A stretch of 64,000 nucleotides of DNA, from positions 186,001 to 250,000 of the forward strand of contig NZ_FNDS01000009.1 of assembly GCF_900099785.1 (NCBI RefSeq), given 5' to 3'. This DNA comes from Pseudomonas panipatensis. Its GTDB lineage: Bacteria; Pseudomonadota; Gammaproteobacteria; Pseudomonadales; Pseudomonadaceae. The notes beneath the pieces were generated by a model. The model was not told where the DNA came from, ran no database searches, and saw nothing but the letters and a program-made list of their open reading frames with translations. Shown here piece by piece: positions 18,501-27,250 of this stretch (position 1 is the stretch's first letter; every line of letters starts with the position of its first letter). Both the position numbers and the translations under genes were made by a program.

Positions 18501-19348
18501 GGGGTGATGGCCACGGTCTTGGTGCCCTTGTAGCGCACCTCGGTGAAGAAATGCGCGTCGGGCGTGCGCGTCTGCGGGACGTTGGAGCCCCAGGCGATGA
18601 GGTAGCCGGAGTTGTACCAGTCGGCCGATTCGGGCACGTCGGTCTGCTCGCCCCACACTTGTGGCGACGCGGGAGGAAGGTCGCAGTACCAGTCGTAGAA
18701 GCTCAGGCACACCCCGCCGAGCAGCGAGAGGTAGCGGGTGCCCGCGGCGTAGGAAACCATGGACATGGCGGGGATCGGCGAGAAGCCGGCGACGCGGTCC
18801 GGACCATATTGCTTGATGGTGTAGACGTTGGCGGCGGCGATCAGCGTCTGCATCTCGTCCCAGTCGGTGCGCACGAAGCCGCCGCGGCCGCGGATGGACT
18901 TGTACCGGTGGGCCTTCTCCGGGTCTTCGACGATGCTCGCCCAGGCTTCCACCGGGTCGCTATGACGGCCCAGCGCCTCGCGCCACAGCTGCACCAGGGC
19001 CTTGCGCGCCATCGGGTACTTCAGGCGGTTGGCGCTGTACAGGTACCAGGAGTAACTGGCCCCGCGCGGACAGCCGCGCGGCTCGTGGTTGGGCAGGTCG
19101 GGGCGGGTGCGTGGGTAGTCGGTCTGCTGGGTTTCCCAGGTCACCAGACCGTTCTTCACGTAGATCTTCCAGCTGCACGAGCCGGTGCAGTTCACCCCAT
19201 GGGTGGAGCGGGCGATCTTGTCGAACTGCCAGCGCTGGCGGTAGCCGTCTTCCCAGTCGCGGTTCTCGTCGCGGGTTTCGCCGTGGCCGCCGGCAAATCC
19301 CGGTGGGCGTTTGACCAGATAGCGCAAGCGGTCGATGAAGAAGCTCAT
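15584..19348 (-). CDS. narG: respiratory nitrate reductase alpha subunit (molybdenum)
   Basis: A 1254-residue catalytic subunit that reduces nitrate to nitrite at a bis-MGD molybdenum site on the cytoplasmic side. The FS0 cluster ligands His50, Cys54, Cys58 and a distal Cys in EPRGCPRG are present, as is the SADWYNSGYLIAWGSN stretch containing the Asp that ligates Mo. Length matches NarG (about 1250). I choose the ATG at 19348 because AGGAGG lies seven bases upstream; the ATG two codons earlier abuts that site. No Tat signal is present, as expected for Nar. Confidence 0.96.
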   Translation of the reverse strand: MSFFIDRLRYLVKRPPGFAGGHGETRDENRDWEDGYRQRWQFDKIARSTHGVNCTGSCSWKIYVKNGLVTWETQQTDYPRTRPDLPNHEPRGCPRGASYSWYLYSANRLKYPMARKALVQLWREALGRHSDPVEAWASIVEDPEKAHRYKSIRGRGGFVRTDWDEMQTLIAAANVYTIKQYGPDRVAGFSPIPAMSMVSYAAGTRYLSLLGGVCLSFYDWYCDLPPASPQVWGEQTDVPESADWYNSGYLIAWGSNVPQTRTPDAHFFTEVRYKGTKTVAITPDYAEISKLCDEWMSAKQGTDSALAIAMGHVIFREFHLEKPSAYFSDYIRRYTDMPILVELEQRDDGSLVPGKQLRASDFAGGLAQANNPGWKTVAWDETGERLVVPRGSIGFRWGESGHWNLEPVDADGQEVRLRLSLLGHHDEVARVAFPYFGGIERKHFPNVPLRDVIYHHVPAKRLKLADGREVLAVTVFDLTAANYGIDRGLAATVGGPGEDDGATDYGQLKPYTPTWQEAITGVPAAQMIRIAREFAENADKTHGRSMIIVGAGMNHWYHMDMNYRGLINMLILCGCVGKSGGGWSHYVGQEKLRPQTGWTPLAFALDWHRPPRHMNSTSFFYNHSSQWRYEKLEVSELLSPLARPQDFSGSLVDFNVRAERMGWLPSAPQLGINPLRLAAAAQAAGKSAVDYTVEQLKSGQLRFASEDPDNPQNHPRNLFVWRSNLLGSSGKGHEYMLKYLLGTRNGLLGKDLGEAGRQKPEEVQWKDEPIEGKLDLLVTLDFRMSTTCLYSDVVLPTATWYEKDDLNTSDMHPFIHPLTAATDPAWEARSDWQIYDGIARAFSRVCVGHLGEETDLVTLPLQHDSPAELAQPQVRDWKKGECEPIPGKTMPSLIEVKRNYPETYERFSSVGPLLESIGNGGKGIAWQTQEEVELLGKLNYRKPDGPAAGRPQLASAVDAAEMILALAPETNGQVAVKAWAALSKITGRDHTHLARPKEDEKIRFRDLVAQPRKIISSPTWSGLEDEHVSYNACYTNVHELIPWRTLTGRQQFYQDHPWMRAFGESLMVYRPPIDTKAAASVAAPRTNGNPEIALNWLTPHQKWGIHSTYSDNLLMQTLSRGGPIVWICEDDARAIGVSDNDWIELYNANGAIAARAVVSQRVRRGTAMMYHAQERILNVPGSELTGTRGGIHNSVTRVCPKPTHMIGGYAQLSYGFNYYGTVGSNRDEFVMVRKMRNIDWLDGEGNDYQQEAAK

Positions 19349-19380
19349 TTCCATCCTCCTTGGCAGGGAGCTGCCGACTG

Positions 19381-22029
19381 CTAGCAGCGAACCTCGGCGT
19401 TACCACGGGTGTAGAAGAACCAGGTGAGCGCGATGCACAGCGCGTAGAAGGCGATGAAGCAGTAGAGCGCCCACTCGGGGCCGCCGGTGAGGGCGAAGGA
19501 ACTGCCGAACGATTTCGGAATGAAGAAGCCGCCATAGGCGGCCACTGCGGAGATGAAGCCGACGGCGGCGGCAGACTCCTTCTCGCTGCGCAGTGCCTGT
19601 TCTGGCGCCGGCAGGTCGGGATGCAGGCGCGGGGTCTGGATGCGGAAGATCGCCGGGATCATCTGCGTGGTGCTGGCGTTGCCCACCCCGGAGAAGAAGA
19701 ACAGCAGCAGGAACATGGCCAGGAAGCCCCAGAAGGCGCCTGGCTGCTCCTTGATGCCGATGAAGAACAGCACGCCGAACACGCAGGCGGCCATCGCCAC
19801 GAACACGCAGAGGCTGATCCGCGCGCCGCCGAAGCGGTCGGCCAGGCCGCCGGAGAAGGCTCGGCTGAGGGCGCCGATCAGCGGCCCGAGAAAGGCGAAC
19901 TTGAGCACTTCCACCGACGGGAACAGACGCCCGGCAAGCAGCGGGAAGCCTGCGGAGAAACCGATGAAACTGCCGAATGTGCCGGTGTAGAGCAGGCTCA
20001 TCAACCAGGTGTGCTTGCGCTTGAAGATCGCCATCTGGTCGCGGAACGACGACTTGGCGCTGGCGATATCGTTCATCCCGAACCAGGCGGCGATTGCGGC
20101 GATGGCAATGAACGGCACCCAGATGAAGCCGGCGTTCTGTAGCCACAGCGGCGTGCCGCTGGCGGTGCTCTGGGGTTCGCCGCCCAGGCTGCCGAACACC
20201 GAGGTGGTGATCGCCAGCGGCACGAGGAACTGCATGACGCTGACGCCGAGGTTGCCCAGCCCGGCATTCAGGCCCATGGCGCCGCCCTTGGCCTGCTTGG
20301 GATAGAAGAACGAGATATTGGCCATGCTCGACGAGAAGTTGCCGCCACCCAGGCCGCACAGCAGGGCCAGGATCAGCATCACCAGGTAGGGCGTCTGCGG
20401 GTTCTGCACGGCGAAGCCGATCCATAGCGCAGGCAGCAGCAGCGAGGCGGTGGAAAGCGCCGTCCAGCGCCGGCCGCCGAAGATCGGCACCATGAAGCTG
20501 TAGAAGATGCGAAGGGTCGCGCCAGACAGACCGGGCAGGGCGGCCAGCCAGAACAGCTGGTTGGCCGTATAGCTGAAGCCGGCCAGCGGCAACTTGGCCA
20601 CCACCACCGACCAGACCATCCAGATGGAGAACGCCAGCAGCAGGTTGGGAATAGAGATCCACAGGTTGCGGGCGGCGATGCGCTTGCCCTTGTCCGCCCA
20701 GAACGCCGGGTCTTCCGGATACCAGTCCTGCAGCACCAAGCCGCTGGGCGTGGCCAGTTCCGGCAGGTCGCGGGCTTCATGCCGCGCGGCCCATTCCACG
20801 CGTTCGGCCATGCGGATCGAGTAGTGCATCCACACCAGCGCACCGGCGGCGATCAGGAACAGCAGCATGAAGCAGCTCTGCCAGATGCCGATCACGTCGT
20901 TGAGCATGCCGAAGGTCAGCGGCAGGAGGAAACCGCCGAGGCCGCCGATCATGCCCACCAGGCCGCCCACCACGCCTACGTGCTGCGGGTAGTAGGTGGG
21001 GATGTGCTTGAACACCGCGCCCTTGCCCAGGGACATGAAGAAGCCCAGGACCATGATCACCAGGGTGAAGGCCGGCAGACCGAACTTCATGGTGAATTCC
21101 AGCTCGCCGCGCACTCCGGTGACGATGTAGCGAGTAGGTGGATAGCTCAGCAGGAAGGTACACAGCACCGACATCGACAGCGTCCAGTACATCACCTTGC
21201 GCGCGCCGTAGCGGTCGGACAGCCAGCCGCCGAGGATGCGGAACAGCGACGCCGGCACCGTGTACAGCGCCGCGACCATGCCGGCGCCGGCCAGGCTCAG
21301 GCCGAACACCTGCATCAGGTAGTGCGGCAGCCACAGTGCCAGGGCCACGAAGGCGCCGAAGACGAAGAAGTAGTACAGCGAGAAGCGCCACACACGCAGC
21401 TCCGCCAGCGGCGCCAACTGCTCCTTCATCGGCACCGGGCGGGCCTGGCGCGTGGCGCTCTGCGGGTCGCTCTTCGCCAGCAGGATGAACAGCACGCCCA
21501 TGGCGCCGAGCACCGAGGCGTACACCAGCGCCGCACCACGCCAGCCAAGCGCCAGCAGCAGGAAGGGTGCGGTGAAGTTGGTCAGGCCGGCACCGACGTT
21601 GCCGGCGCCGAAGATGCCCAGCGCCGTGCCCTGGCGGCCGGGCTCGAACCAGGTGGCGGTGTAGGCGGTGCCGACGATGAATCCCCCTCCCGCCAGCCCC
21701 ACGCCGAGCGCTGCGAGCAGCAGCAGGGCGAAGCTGTTGGCGAAGGTCAGCAAGTAGACGCACAGGGCCGAGGCGAGCATCAGGATGCCGAACACCCAGC
21801 GCCCGCCATAGCGGTCGGTCCACAAGCCGAGGAACAGCCGCGAGATGGAGCCGGTGAGCACCGGCGTCGCCATCAGCAGGCCGAGTTGGGTGTCGGACAG
21901 GCTGAACTCGTCCTTGATCTGCAGACCCAGGATCGAGAACAGCGTCCAGACGGCGAAGCAGAGGGTAAGTGCCAGTGTCGAGAGGCCGAGGGCCCGATAC
22001 TGATCCCGAGCAGCGATGGTTGCAGCCAT
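19381..22029 (-). CDS. narK: fused NarK1-NarK2 nitrate/nitrite transporter
   Basis: An 882-residue protein made of two complete MFS units in one frame. Unit 1 (about 1-415) has the nitrate signature GLAGGGFIVGTAYTATWFEP; unit 2 (about 450-880) has GLGGGNFSSSMANISFFYPK. A hydrophilic linker (DLPELATPSGLVLQDWYPED) joins them. In P. aeruginosa these are separate genes, narK1 (nitrate-proton symport) and narK2 (nitrate/nitrite antiport); a fusion is known in Paracoccus. No stop or frameshift interrupts the join. The ATG at 22029 has GAGGG ten bases upstream; a GTG at 22035 is possible. It leads the nar operon, 32 bases before narG. Confidence 0.93.
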   Translation of the reverse strand: MAATIAARDQYRALGLSTLALTLCFAVWTLFSILGLQIKDEFSLSDTQLGLLMATPVLTGSISRLFLGLWTDRYGGRWVFGILMLASALCVYLLTFANSFALLLLAALGVGLAGGGFIVGTAYTATWFEPGRQGTALGIFGAGNVGAGLTNFTAPFLLLALGWRGAALVYASVLGAMGVLFILLAKSDPQSATRQARPVPMKEQLAPLAELRVWRFSLYYFFVFGAFVALALWLPHYLMQVFGLSLAGAGMVAALYTVPASLFRILGGWLSDRYGARKVMYWTLSMSVLCTFLLSYPPTRYIVTGVRGELEFTMKFGLPAFTLVIMVLGFFMSLGKGAVFKHIPTYYPQHVGVVGGLVGMIGGLGGFLLPLTFGMLNDVIGIWQSCFMLLFLIAAGALVWMHYSIRMAERVEWAARHEARDLPELATPSGLVLQDWYPEDPAFWADKGKRIAARNLWISIPNLLLAFSIWMVWSVVVAKLPLAGFSYTANQLFWLAALPGLSGATLRIFYSFMVPIFGGRRWTALSTASLLLPALWIGFAVQNPQTPYLVMLILALLCGLGGGNFSSSMANISFFYPKQAKGGAMGLNAGLGNLGVSVMQFLVPLAITTSVFGSLGGEPQSTASGTPLWLQNAGFIWVPFIAIAAIAAWFGMNDIASAKSSFRDQMAIFKRKHTWLMSLLYTGTFGSFIGFSAGFPLLAGRLFPSVEVLKFAFLGPLIGALSRAFSGGLADRFGGARISLCVFVAMAACVFGVLFFIGIKEQPGAFWGFLAMFLLLFFFSGVGNASTTQMIPAIFRIQTPRLHPDLPAPEQALRSEKESAAAVGFISAVAAYGGFFIPKSFGSSFALTGGPEWALYCFIAFYALCIALTWFFYTRGNAEVRC

Positions 22030-22035
22030 GGACAC

Positions 22036-22534
22036 GAATCCCTCAGTGTCTCAGTTACTTTACCAGCCTGGGCAGGCTCTACCTGATCCGAGTCTTAATA
22101 CGCTTGAGAGGTTTGCCCGAAGCCGAGTCACGGATAAACGCTGTTCTCATTGTCGTGTAGCTGTATGGCGTAGGTTCTTAGCGTAGACAGCCTGATTGGA
22201 ACGTGCCAAACGGGAGACTCGCTCGGGGCGGGGTGACAGCGTTGGAGCATCGGATTGGATGCAGCGTCAAGTGATAAGTAGACAGTAGGAATCCGCGTTG
22301 ATGCGCATGACTGCGATGGAGCAAATAGCTCAAGGAAATGGCCAGGGAGCATGGCCCGCCTCGGCGGCCAGCTCCCGATCGAAGCCCAGATAGTCTGCCC
22401 AAGGCTCCTCTGAAGCCGATTGGCGATGCTTCGTGCTTACATAAAAAAGGGCCCTCCCCACGGAACATGAAGGAGGGCCCTGGAAAGTGCCATCGAAGGG
22501 CACGCGGGAGTATCCATCCCTGGATACGGAAAAC
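22036..22534. other. promoter region of the nar operon plus terminator of the ccoN unit
   Basis: No gene. The right part holds the terminator at 22441-22481. A partial Anr/FNR-like site (TTGATGCGCATGAC, 22298-22311, 8 of 10 consensus positions) and a symmetric TTGGAACGTGCCAA at 22196-22209 lie upstream of narK. Anaerobic control by Anr and NarL is expected from the family; the sites here are only weak evidence. Confidence 0.4.
22441..22481 (-). terminator. rho-independent terminator after the ccoN/small-subunit unit
   Basis: Read on the minus strand, arms at 22472-22481 and 22448-22457 (AGGGCCCTCC on plus) pair over 10 bases with a 14-base loop, followed by a T-rich run (22442-22447 as A on plus). 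It lies 55 bases past the small gene's stop. Confidence 0.85.
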
Positions 22535-22750
22535 TCAGGCGAGCAGGCTTGGTTCGGGGATGCTGTCGTCCAGTGGGTTGACCAGGCGTTCGCATTGCAG
22601 GCCGGTGGCGGCGCTCATGCGCCCGGCGGCTTCGGGATCATCGGCGAAGGGCAGCAGTGAGGCCTGTTCGAGGTCGCGCTCGCTGCTCCGGCCTATGTGC
22701 AGGTACAGTCCCAGCGCGAGGGCGGTCAGGACAAGGAGAGCGAGTGGCAT
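22535..22750 (-). CDS. small membrane protein partnered with orphan CcoN (CcoQ-like)
   Basis: A 71-residue protein: one N-terminal transmembrane helix (MPLALLVLTALALGLYLHIG) then a hydrophilic tail DLEQASLLPFADDPEAAGRM. It resembles the small gene that follows ccoN4 in P. aeruginosa and is CcoQ-like in size and layout. The ATG at 22750 has GAGGTG eight bases upstream, which overlaps the ccoN stop region, so translation is coupled. A GTG at 22759 is possible. Likely role: assembly or stability of a cbb3-type oxidase. Confidence 0.65.
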   Translation of the reverse strand: MPLALLVLTALALGLYLHIGRSSERDLEQASLLPFADDPEAAGRMSAATGLQCERLVNPLDDSIPEPSLLA

Positions 22751-22760
22751 GTCGATCACC

Positions 22761-24197
22761 TCAGGCCCGGCCCGGAATGGGCAGTTGGTCTATACGCCGG
22801 CCGGCGCGGACGGTGAGCCAGGTATTAGCGGCCATCAGGAACATGCCGCTGGCGAACAAACTGCCGCCAATCAGGCGCACAACGTAGCCTGGATGACTGG
22901 ACTGTAGCGCCTCGACGAAGGAATAGGTGAGCGTGCCGTCGGCGTTCACCGCGCGCCACATCAGGCCCTGGGTGATGCCATTGACCCACATCGAGGCGAT
23001 GTACAGCACGGTGCCGATGGTGGCGAGCCAGAAGTGCGCGTTGATGAGGCCCACGCTGTGCATCTGCTCGCGTCCGTAAAGCTTGGGAATCATGTGGTAC
23101 AGCGCGCCGATGGAAATCATCGCGACCCAGCCCAGGGCGCCGGCGTGCACGTGGCCAATGGTCCAGTCCGTGTAGTGCGACAGCGAGTTGACGGTCTTGA
23201 TCGCCATCATCGGGCCTTCGAAGGTGGACATGCCATAGAAGGCCAGGGACACCACCAGGAAGCGCAGGATCGGATCGGTGCGCAGCTTATGCCAGGCGCC
23301 GGAGAGGGTCATCATGCCGTTGATCATGCCGCCCCAAGAGGGCGCCAGCAGCACCAGCGACATCACCATGCCCAGGGACTGCGCCCAGTCGGGCAGGGCA
23401 GTGTAGTGCAGGTGGTGCGGGCCGGCCCAGATGTACAGAGTGATGATCGCCCAGAAGTGCACGATGGACAGGCGATAGGAATAGATCGGCCGTTCGGCCT
23501 GCTTGGGCACGTAGTAGTACATCATCCCGAGGAAGCCCACCGAGAGGATGAAACCGACCACGCTGTGGCCGTACCACCACTGCACCATGGCGTCGGTGGC
23601 GCCGGAGTAGATCGGGTACGACTTCAGCAGGCTGACCGGGCGCGCCAGGTGGTTGACCACGTGGACCATGCCGGTGACCACGATGAAGGCGCCGTAGAAC
23701 CAGTTGCCGACGTAGATATGCTTCACCGTGCGGCGCGCGATGGTGCCGAAGAACAGGTAGGCATAGACGATCCATACGAGGGTGACCCAGAGGGCGATCG
23801 GCCACTCCATCTCGGCATATTCCTTCGAGGTGGTGATACCCAGCGGATAGCTCGCCAGCATGGCGATGATGGTCGCCTGCCAGCCCCAGAACACGAAGTT
23901 GGCCAGGCCGTCGGAGATCACCCGTACCCGGCAGGTGCGCTGGACCACGTAGAAGGAGGTGGCGAACAGCGCGCTGCCGCCGAAGGCGAAGATCACCAGG
24001 TTGGTATGCACTGGGCGGATCCGCCCGAAGCTGGTCCAGGGTAGGCCCAGGTTGAGTTCGGGCCAGACCAGCTGGGCGGCGATGACCACGCCCATGCTCA
24101 TGCCGAGGATGCCCCAGAACAGGGTGGTCAGGGTGAAACGGCGGACGATCTCGTAGTTGTAGCTGCCCTGTCTGTCGAGGGAATGCACGCTGTCCAT
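22761..24197 (-). CDS. ccoN: cbb3-type cytochrome c oxidase subunit I, orphan
   Basis: A 478-residue heme-copper oxidase catalytic subunit with about 12 helices. The metal ligands are visible: [11 protein letters not shown] (low-spin heme His), [10 protein letters not shown] (CuB His with the following Tyr region), AGPHHLHYT (CuB His pair) and [11 protein letters not shown] (heme b3 and b His). No ccoO or ccoP is adjacent, so it must borrow these from the main cco operons, as CcoN3/CcoN4 of P. aeruginosa do. CcoN4 there is linked to cyanide and nitrite/NO tolerance; the neighbouring nar operon fits. The ATG at 24197 has GGAG five bases upstream. Confidence 0.88.
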   Translation of the reverse strand: MDSVHSLDRQGSYNYEIVRRFTLTTLFWGILGMSMGVVIAAQLVWPELNLGLPWTSFGRIRPVHTNLVIFAFGGSALFATSFYVVQRTCRVRVISDGLANFVFWGWQATIIAMLASYPLGITTSKEYAEMEWPIALWVTLVWIVYAYLFFGTIARRTVKHIYVGNWFYGAFIVVTGMVHVVNHLARPVSLLKSYPIYSGATDAMVQWWYGHSVVGFILSVGFLGMMYYYVPKQAERPIYSYRLSIVHFWAIITLYIWAGPHHLHYTALPDWAQSLGMVMSLVLLAPSWGGMINGMMTLSGAWHKLRTDPILRFLVVSLAFYGMSTFEGPMMAIKTVNSLSHYTDWTIGHVHAGALGWVAMISIGALYHMIPKLYGREQMHSVGLINAHFWLATIGTVLYIASMWVNGITQGLMWRAVNADGTLTYSFVEALQSSHPGYVVRLIGGSLFASGMFLMAANTWLTVRAGRRIDQLPIPGRA

Positions 24198-24572
24198 CTG
24201 GGCTCCGTGTACGGCGAAAGGCTGACGGCTCCCTGCCGCTACCGAAGGGGGCGGCAGCGGTGGCGGAAGACCGGCCATGGCCGCCGCCCGGGGAGCTCGA
24301 GCAGTCTGCAGGGCCCCGAAAGATGCAACAAACTAATAATAATGAATGATGACTAAACTTATTTTGATATTAAGACCTTTCATCCCGCCCGAGCGCCGGT
24401 GGCGGCCCAGCGGCAGCGGCGGGCGCCGGGTATACCGCAGCAGGGGCGAGTCAGGGGGGGGGTATTTGTTTTATTGCACTAATATGCCATTAAATTTCAT
24501 TTAATTTCAGTTATCCGCCACGGCTAGTATTGCCCTGACGCCGCTCTACCCAGCGGCTTGCGGAGTACCGCC
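24198..24572. other. divergent promoter region, AT-rich
   Basis: No gene. A strikingly AT-rich stretch (24325-24375) and another at 24464-24510 stand out from the GC-rich surroundings and should hold the two divergent promoters. A perfect 7-bp inverted repeat lies at 24489-24505. Only an FNR half-site TTGAT (24363-24367) was seen. Confidence 0.45.
24489..24505. promoter_or_regulatory. ATTAAAT/ATTTAAT palindrome upstream of nitronate monooxygenase
   Basis: ATTAAAT at 24489-24495 and ATTTAAT at 24499-24505 form a perfect inverted repeat with a 3-base spacer, 68 bases upstream of the nitronate monooxygenase start. It may be an operator or simply promoter AT-richness. Confidence 0.35.
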
Positions 24573-25961
24573 ATGCCTCATCCTGCCCTGCATACGCCCC
24601 TCGTTGACCTGCTTGGTTGCGATTTGCCGATCATCTGCGCCGGCATGGGAGGGGTGGCACGCCACGAGCTGGCCGCTGCGGTTGGCAATGCCGGCGGCTT
24701 CGGTTGCCTGGGCATGGTGCGCGAACCGGTCGAGCTGATACGCCGGGAAGTGGAAGCGTACCGTGCCCTCAGCGAAAGGCCGTTCGCCGTGAACCTGATC
24801 CCCGCGGCCACGCCGCCGGAGCTTCTTGCCGCGCAGGTCGAGGCCTGCCTCGCACTGCAAGTTCCAGCCATGGCTCTGTTCTGGGATGTCCAGCCGGCGC
24901 TCGTCCGGCGGCTGAAGGAGGCTGGCGTGCTGGTCTTGCACCAGGTCGGCCGGCGCAGCCAGGCCGAGGCTGCCCTGCGCGCCGGCGTCGACGTGCTGAT
25001 CGCCCAGGGCGTCGAGGCCGGCGGTCACGTATGGGGCGAGGTTTCCACCTTGGCCCTGGTGCCGGAGCTGGTAGCGCTCGGCGAAGTCCCGGTGGTGGCC
25101 TGCGGCGGCATCGCCAGCGGCGCCGCGATGGTGGCGGCGCTGGCCCTCGGCGCCCAGGGCGTGGCCTGCGGTTCGGCCTTTCTCGCTACCCGCGAGTCCT
25201 ATGCCCACGACTACCACAAGCAGCGCCTGGTGGAGGCAACCGCCGACGAGACCCTGCTTACCGAGGCCTTCTTCCGCAACTGGCCGATGCCGGCGCCGGT
25301 GCGTGTGCTGCCCAACGCCGTCACCCACGGCGAGTACGCCGAATTGCACGCACGTCGCGAAACGCCGGTCATCGGCAAGCAGGACGGCGGGCCCATCTAC
25401 CTATTCTCTACCGACTCGCCGCTGCGTGACGCCGAGGGCCGCCTGGAAGACATGCCGATCTACGCCGGGCAGTCCTGCGCGCAGCTGCGCGACATCCCCG
25501 CGGCCGCGCAACGCGTTGCGCAGCTGGTGGAGGAGGTCGAAGCCTGCCTGGTCCGCCTGCAGGGTGCTCCCGAGGACGAGACCGGTCTGATTGACTGGCT
25601 TCAACAACTGATGTGCGCCGAACGCGCCGGAGCCCGGTTGATGCTCGACAGCGCGCGGCAGACCGACGATCCGCAATTGCTGCGCCACCTGGACGAGCTG
25701 CACCGCGGTGAGGCGCAAAGCTGCCGGCTCCTGCGCGCCAGCCTGCAGCGACTGGGCGCCGAGCCCAGCCGCGAGATCGGCGACTTCCATGCGAGGGCCA
25801 TGGCCATCGACGATCTGCATGAACGCCTGCGCTTCATCGCCCGAGGCCAGCGATGGGTCGCCCGGCGGATCGTCGAACGCCTGCCGCACATCCGCCAGGC
25901 CTGGCTACGCAAGGAGCTGCGGGCGGTCCTGCGCCTGCACCGCGACGAAGACGCCGTCTGA
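24573..25961 (+). CDS. nitronate monooxygenase with C-terminal helical extension
   Basis: A 462-residue protein. The first 325 residues form an FMN-dependent TIM barrel of the 2-nitropropane dioxygenase family (PIICAGMGGVARHELAAAVG, GVEAGGHVWGEV, VVACGGIASGAAMVAALALGAQGV), which oxidises toxic alkyl nitronates. About 125 further residues (LIDWLQQLMCAERAGARLML onward) are helical and resemble the DUF6306-type domain; classical enzymes end near 330-350. The ATG at 24573 has GGAG seven bases upstream. It is followed by the cyclopropane synthase gene after 34 bases and likely shares its transcript. Confidence 0.85.
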   Translation: MPHPALHTPLVDLLGCDLPIICAGMGGVARHELAAAVGNAGGFGCLGMVREPVELIRREVEAYRALSERPFAVNLIPAATPPELLAAQVEACLALQVPAMALFWDVQPALVRRLKEAGVLVLHQVGRRSQAEAALRAGVDVLIAQGVEAGGHVWGEVSTLALVPELVALGEVPVVACGGIASGAAMVAALALGAQGVACGSAFLATRESYAHDYHKQRLVEATADETLLTEAFFRNWPMPAPVRVLPNAVTHGEYAELHARRETPVIGKQDGGPIYLFSTDSPLRDAEGRLEDMPIYAGQSCAQLRDIPAAAQRVAQLVEEVEACLVRLQGAPEDETGLIDWLQQLMCAERAGARLMLDSARQTDDPQLLRHLDELHRGEAQSCRLLRASLQRLGAEPSREIGDFHARAMAIDDLHERLRFIARGQRWVARRIVERLPHIRQAWLRKELRAVLRLHRDEDAV

Positions 25962-25995
25962 GCACGCTGAACTCGAAAACGACAAGGGAAACACC

Positions 25996-27153
25996 ATGCC
26001 TTCCGAGCTTTCCAACGCCAGCCCGTCGACCGAGGCTGCTCCCGATCGCGCCCAGCGTTTCGCCCGGGCGCTGCTCGAAGAGGCCGGTCTGGGCCTCGAC
26101 GCACAACATCCCTGGGACATGCGTCTGCATAGTCCGGACGCCATCCGACGCGCACTGGCCCAGGGCAACCTCGGTCTGGGCGAGTCCTACATGGACGGCG
26201 AATGGGACTGCGAGGAACTCGACGAATTCTTCGCCCGCCTGCTGCGCTCCGGGGTGGTCGACCGGGTCAGCCCGGTGGCGCTGCTCTTCCATGCGCTGCA
26301 GGCGCACCTGCTCAACCGGCAGACGGCGCGGCGCGCCTGGGCCGTGGGCGAGCGCCACTACGACTTGGGCAACGACTTCTACGCAGACATGCTCGACCCA
26401 CGCATGACCTACACCTGCGGCTACTGGAAGGACGCGAGCAACCTGGCCGAGGCCCAGGAGGCCAAGCTCGACCTGGTCTGCCGCAAGCTCGACCTGCGCC
26501 CAGGCATGCGCGTGCTGGACATCGGCTGCGGCTGGGGCAGCTTCATGGCGTTCGCCGCCAAGCGCTACGGCGTGCAATGCGTCGGCGTGACCATTTCCCG
26601 CGAGCAATGCGAATGGGCACGCCAGCGCTACGCCGGGTTGCCGCTGGAGTTCCGCCTGCAGGACTACCGCGAGCTCGACGAACGATTCGAGCGCATCGTC
26701 AGTATCGGCATGTTCGAACACGTCGGGCGCAAGAACCACCGCACCTTCATGCAGACGCTGGCCCGTTGCCTGGACGACGACGGGCTTTGCTTGCTGCACA
26801 CCATTGGCAAGAACCGTCGGCGCAGTGTGCCGGACCCCTGGATTGACAAATACATCTTCCCCAACGGCGATCTGCCTTCCATCGGTCAGATCGGCGATGC
26901 GCTCGATGGTTTGCTGGTGGTCGAGGACCTGCACAACTTCGGCGCCGACTACGACCGCACTCTGATGGCTTGGTACGCCAACTTCGAGGCGCACTGGCCG
27001 CGTTTTGCAGAGGAGTTGGGCGAGCGTTTCCGGAGGATGTGGCGCTACTACCTGCTGTCCTGCGCCGGAGCCTTCCGGGCGCGGGACATCCAGCTCTGGC
27101 AGTGGGTGATGTCGCGGCGCGGCGTGCCGGGCGGCTACCGGCGGGTGAGCTAA
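25996..27153 (+). CDS. cfa: cyclopropane-fatty-acyl-phospholipid synthase
   Basis: A 385-residue SAM-dependent enzyme that adds a methylene across cis double bonds of membrane phospholipids. The SAM motif VLDIGCGWGSF is at about residues 174-184, preceded by HYDLGNDFYADMLDPRMTYTCGYW and followed by GMFEHVGRKNH, all standard CFA synthase blocks. Length matches Cfa (about 382). AAGGGA precedes the ATG at 25996. Grouping with nitronate monooxygenase and anaerobic genes suggests a stationary-phase or stress role. Confidence 0.93.
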   Translation: MPSELSNASPSTEAAPDRAQRFARALLEEAGLGLDAQHPWDMRLHSPDAIRRALAQGNLGLGESYMDGEWDCEELDEFFARLLRSGVVDRVSPVALLFHALQAHLLNRQTARRAWAVGERHYDLGNDFYADMLDPRMTYTCGYWKDASNLAEAQEAKLDLVCRKLDLRPGMRVLDIGCGWGSFMAFAAKRYGVQCVGVTISREQCEWARQRYAGLPLEFRLQDYRELDERFERIVSIGMFEHVGRKNHRTFMQTLARCLDDDGLCLLHTIGKNRRRSVPDPWIDKYIFPNGDLPSIGQIGDALDGLLVVEDLHNFGADYDRTLMAWYANFEAHWPRFAEELGERFRRMWRYYLLSCAGAFRARDIQLWQWVMSRRGVPGGYRRVS

Positions 27154-27250
27154 CCGGCGTAGCCGGACGCTCGTCCAGAGTTCGCTCCGGGCGGGCGATC
27201 CGCAACGCTGGTATAGAATTGCGCCTCCGCTTTCCGGCCCGCACCGACCT

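Noticed and set aside
15737..19384. 1215-codon open frame on the plus strand opposite narG
   Set aside because: It is the antisense shadow of a GC-rich gene: repetitive Val/Gly/Ala/Arg/His composition, no family signal, while narG on the other strand is unmistakable.
20779..22086. 435-codon plus-strand frame opposite narK
   Set aside because: Gln/His/Glu-rich antisense composition without domains; narK is certain.
22298..22311. TTGAT-N4-ATGAC as an Anr/FNR box for nar
   Set aside because: Two mismatches and about 270 bases from the start codon; kept only as a weak note.
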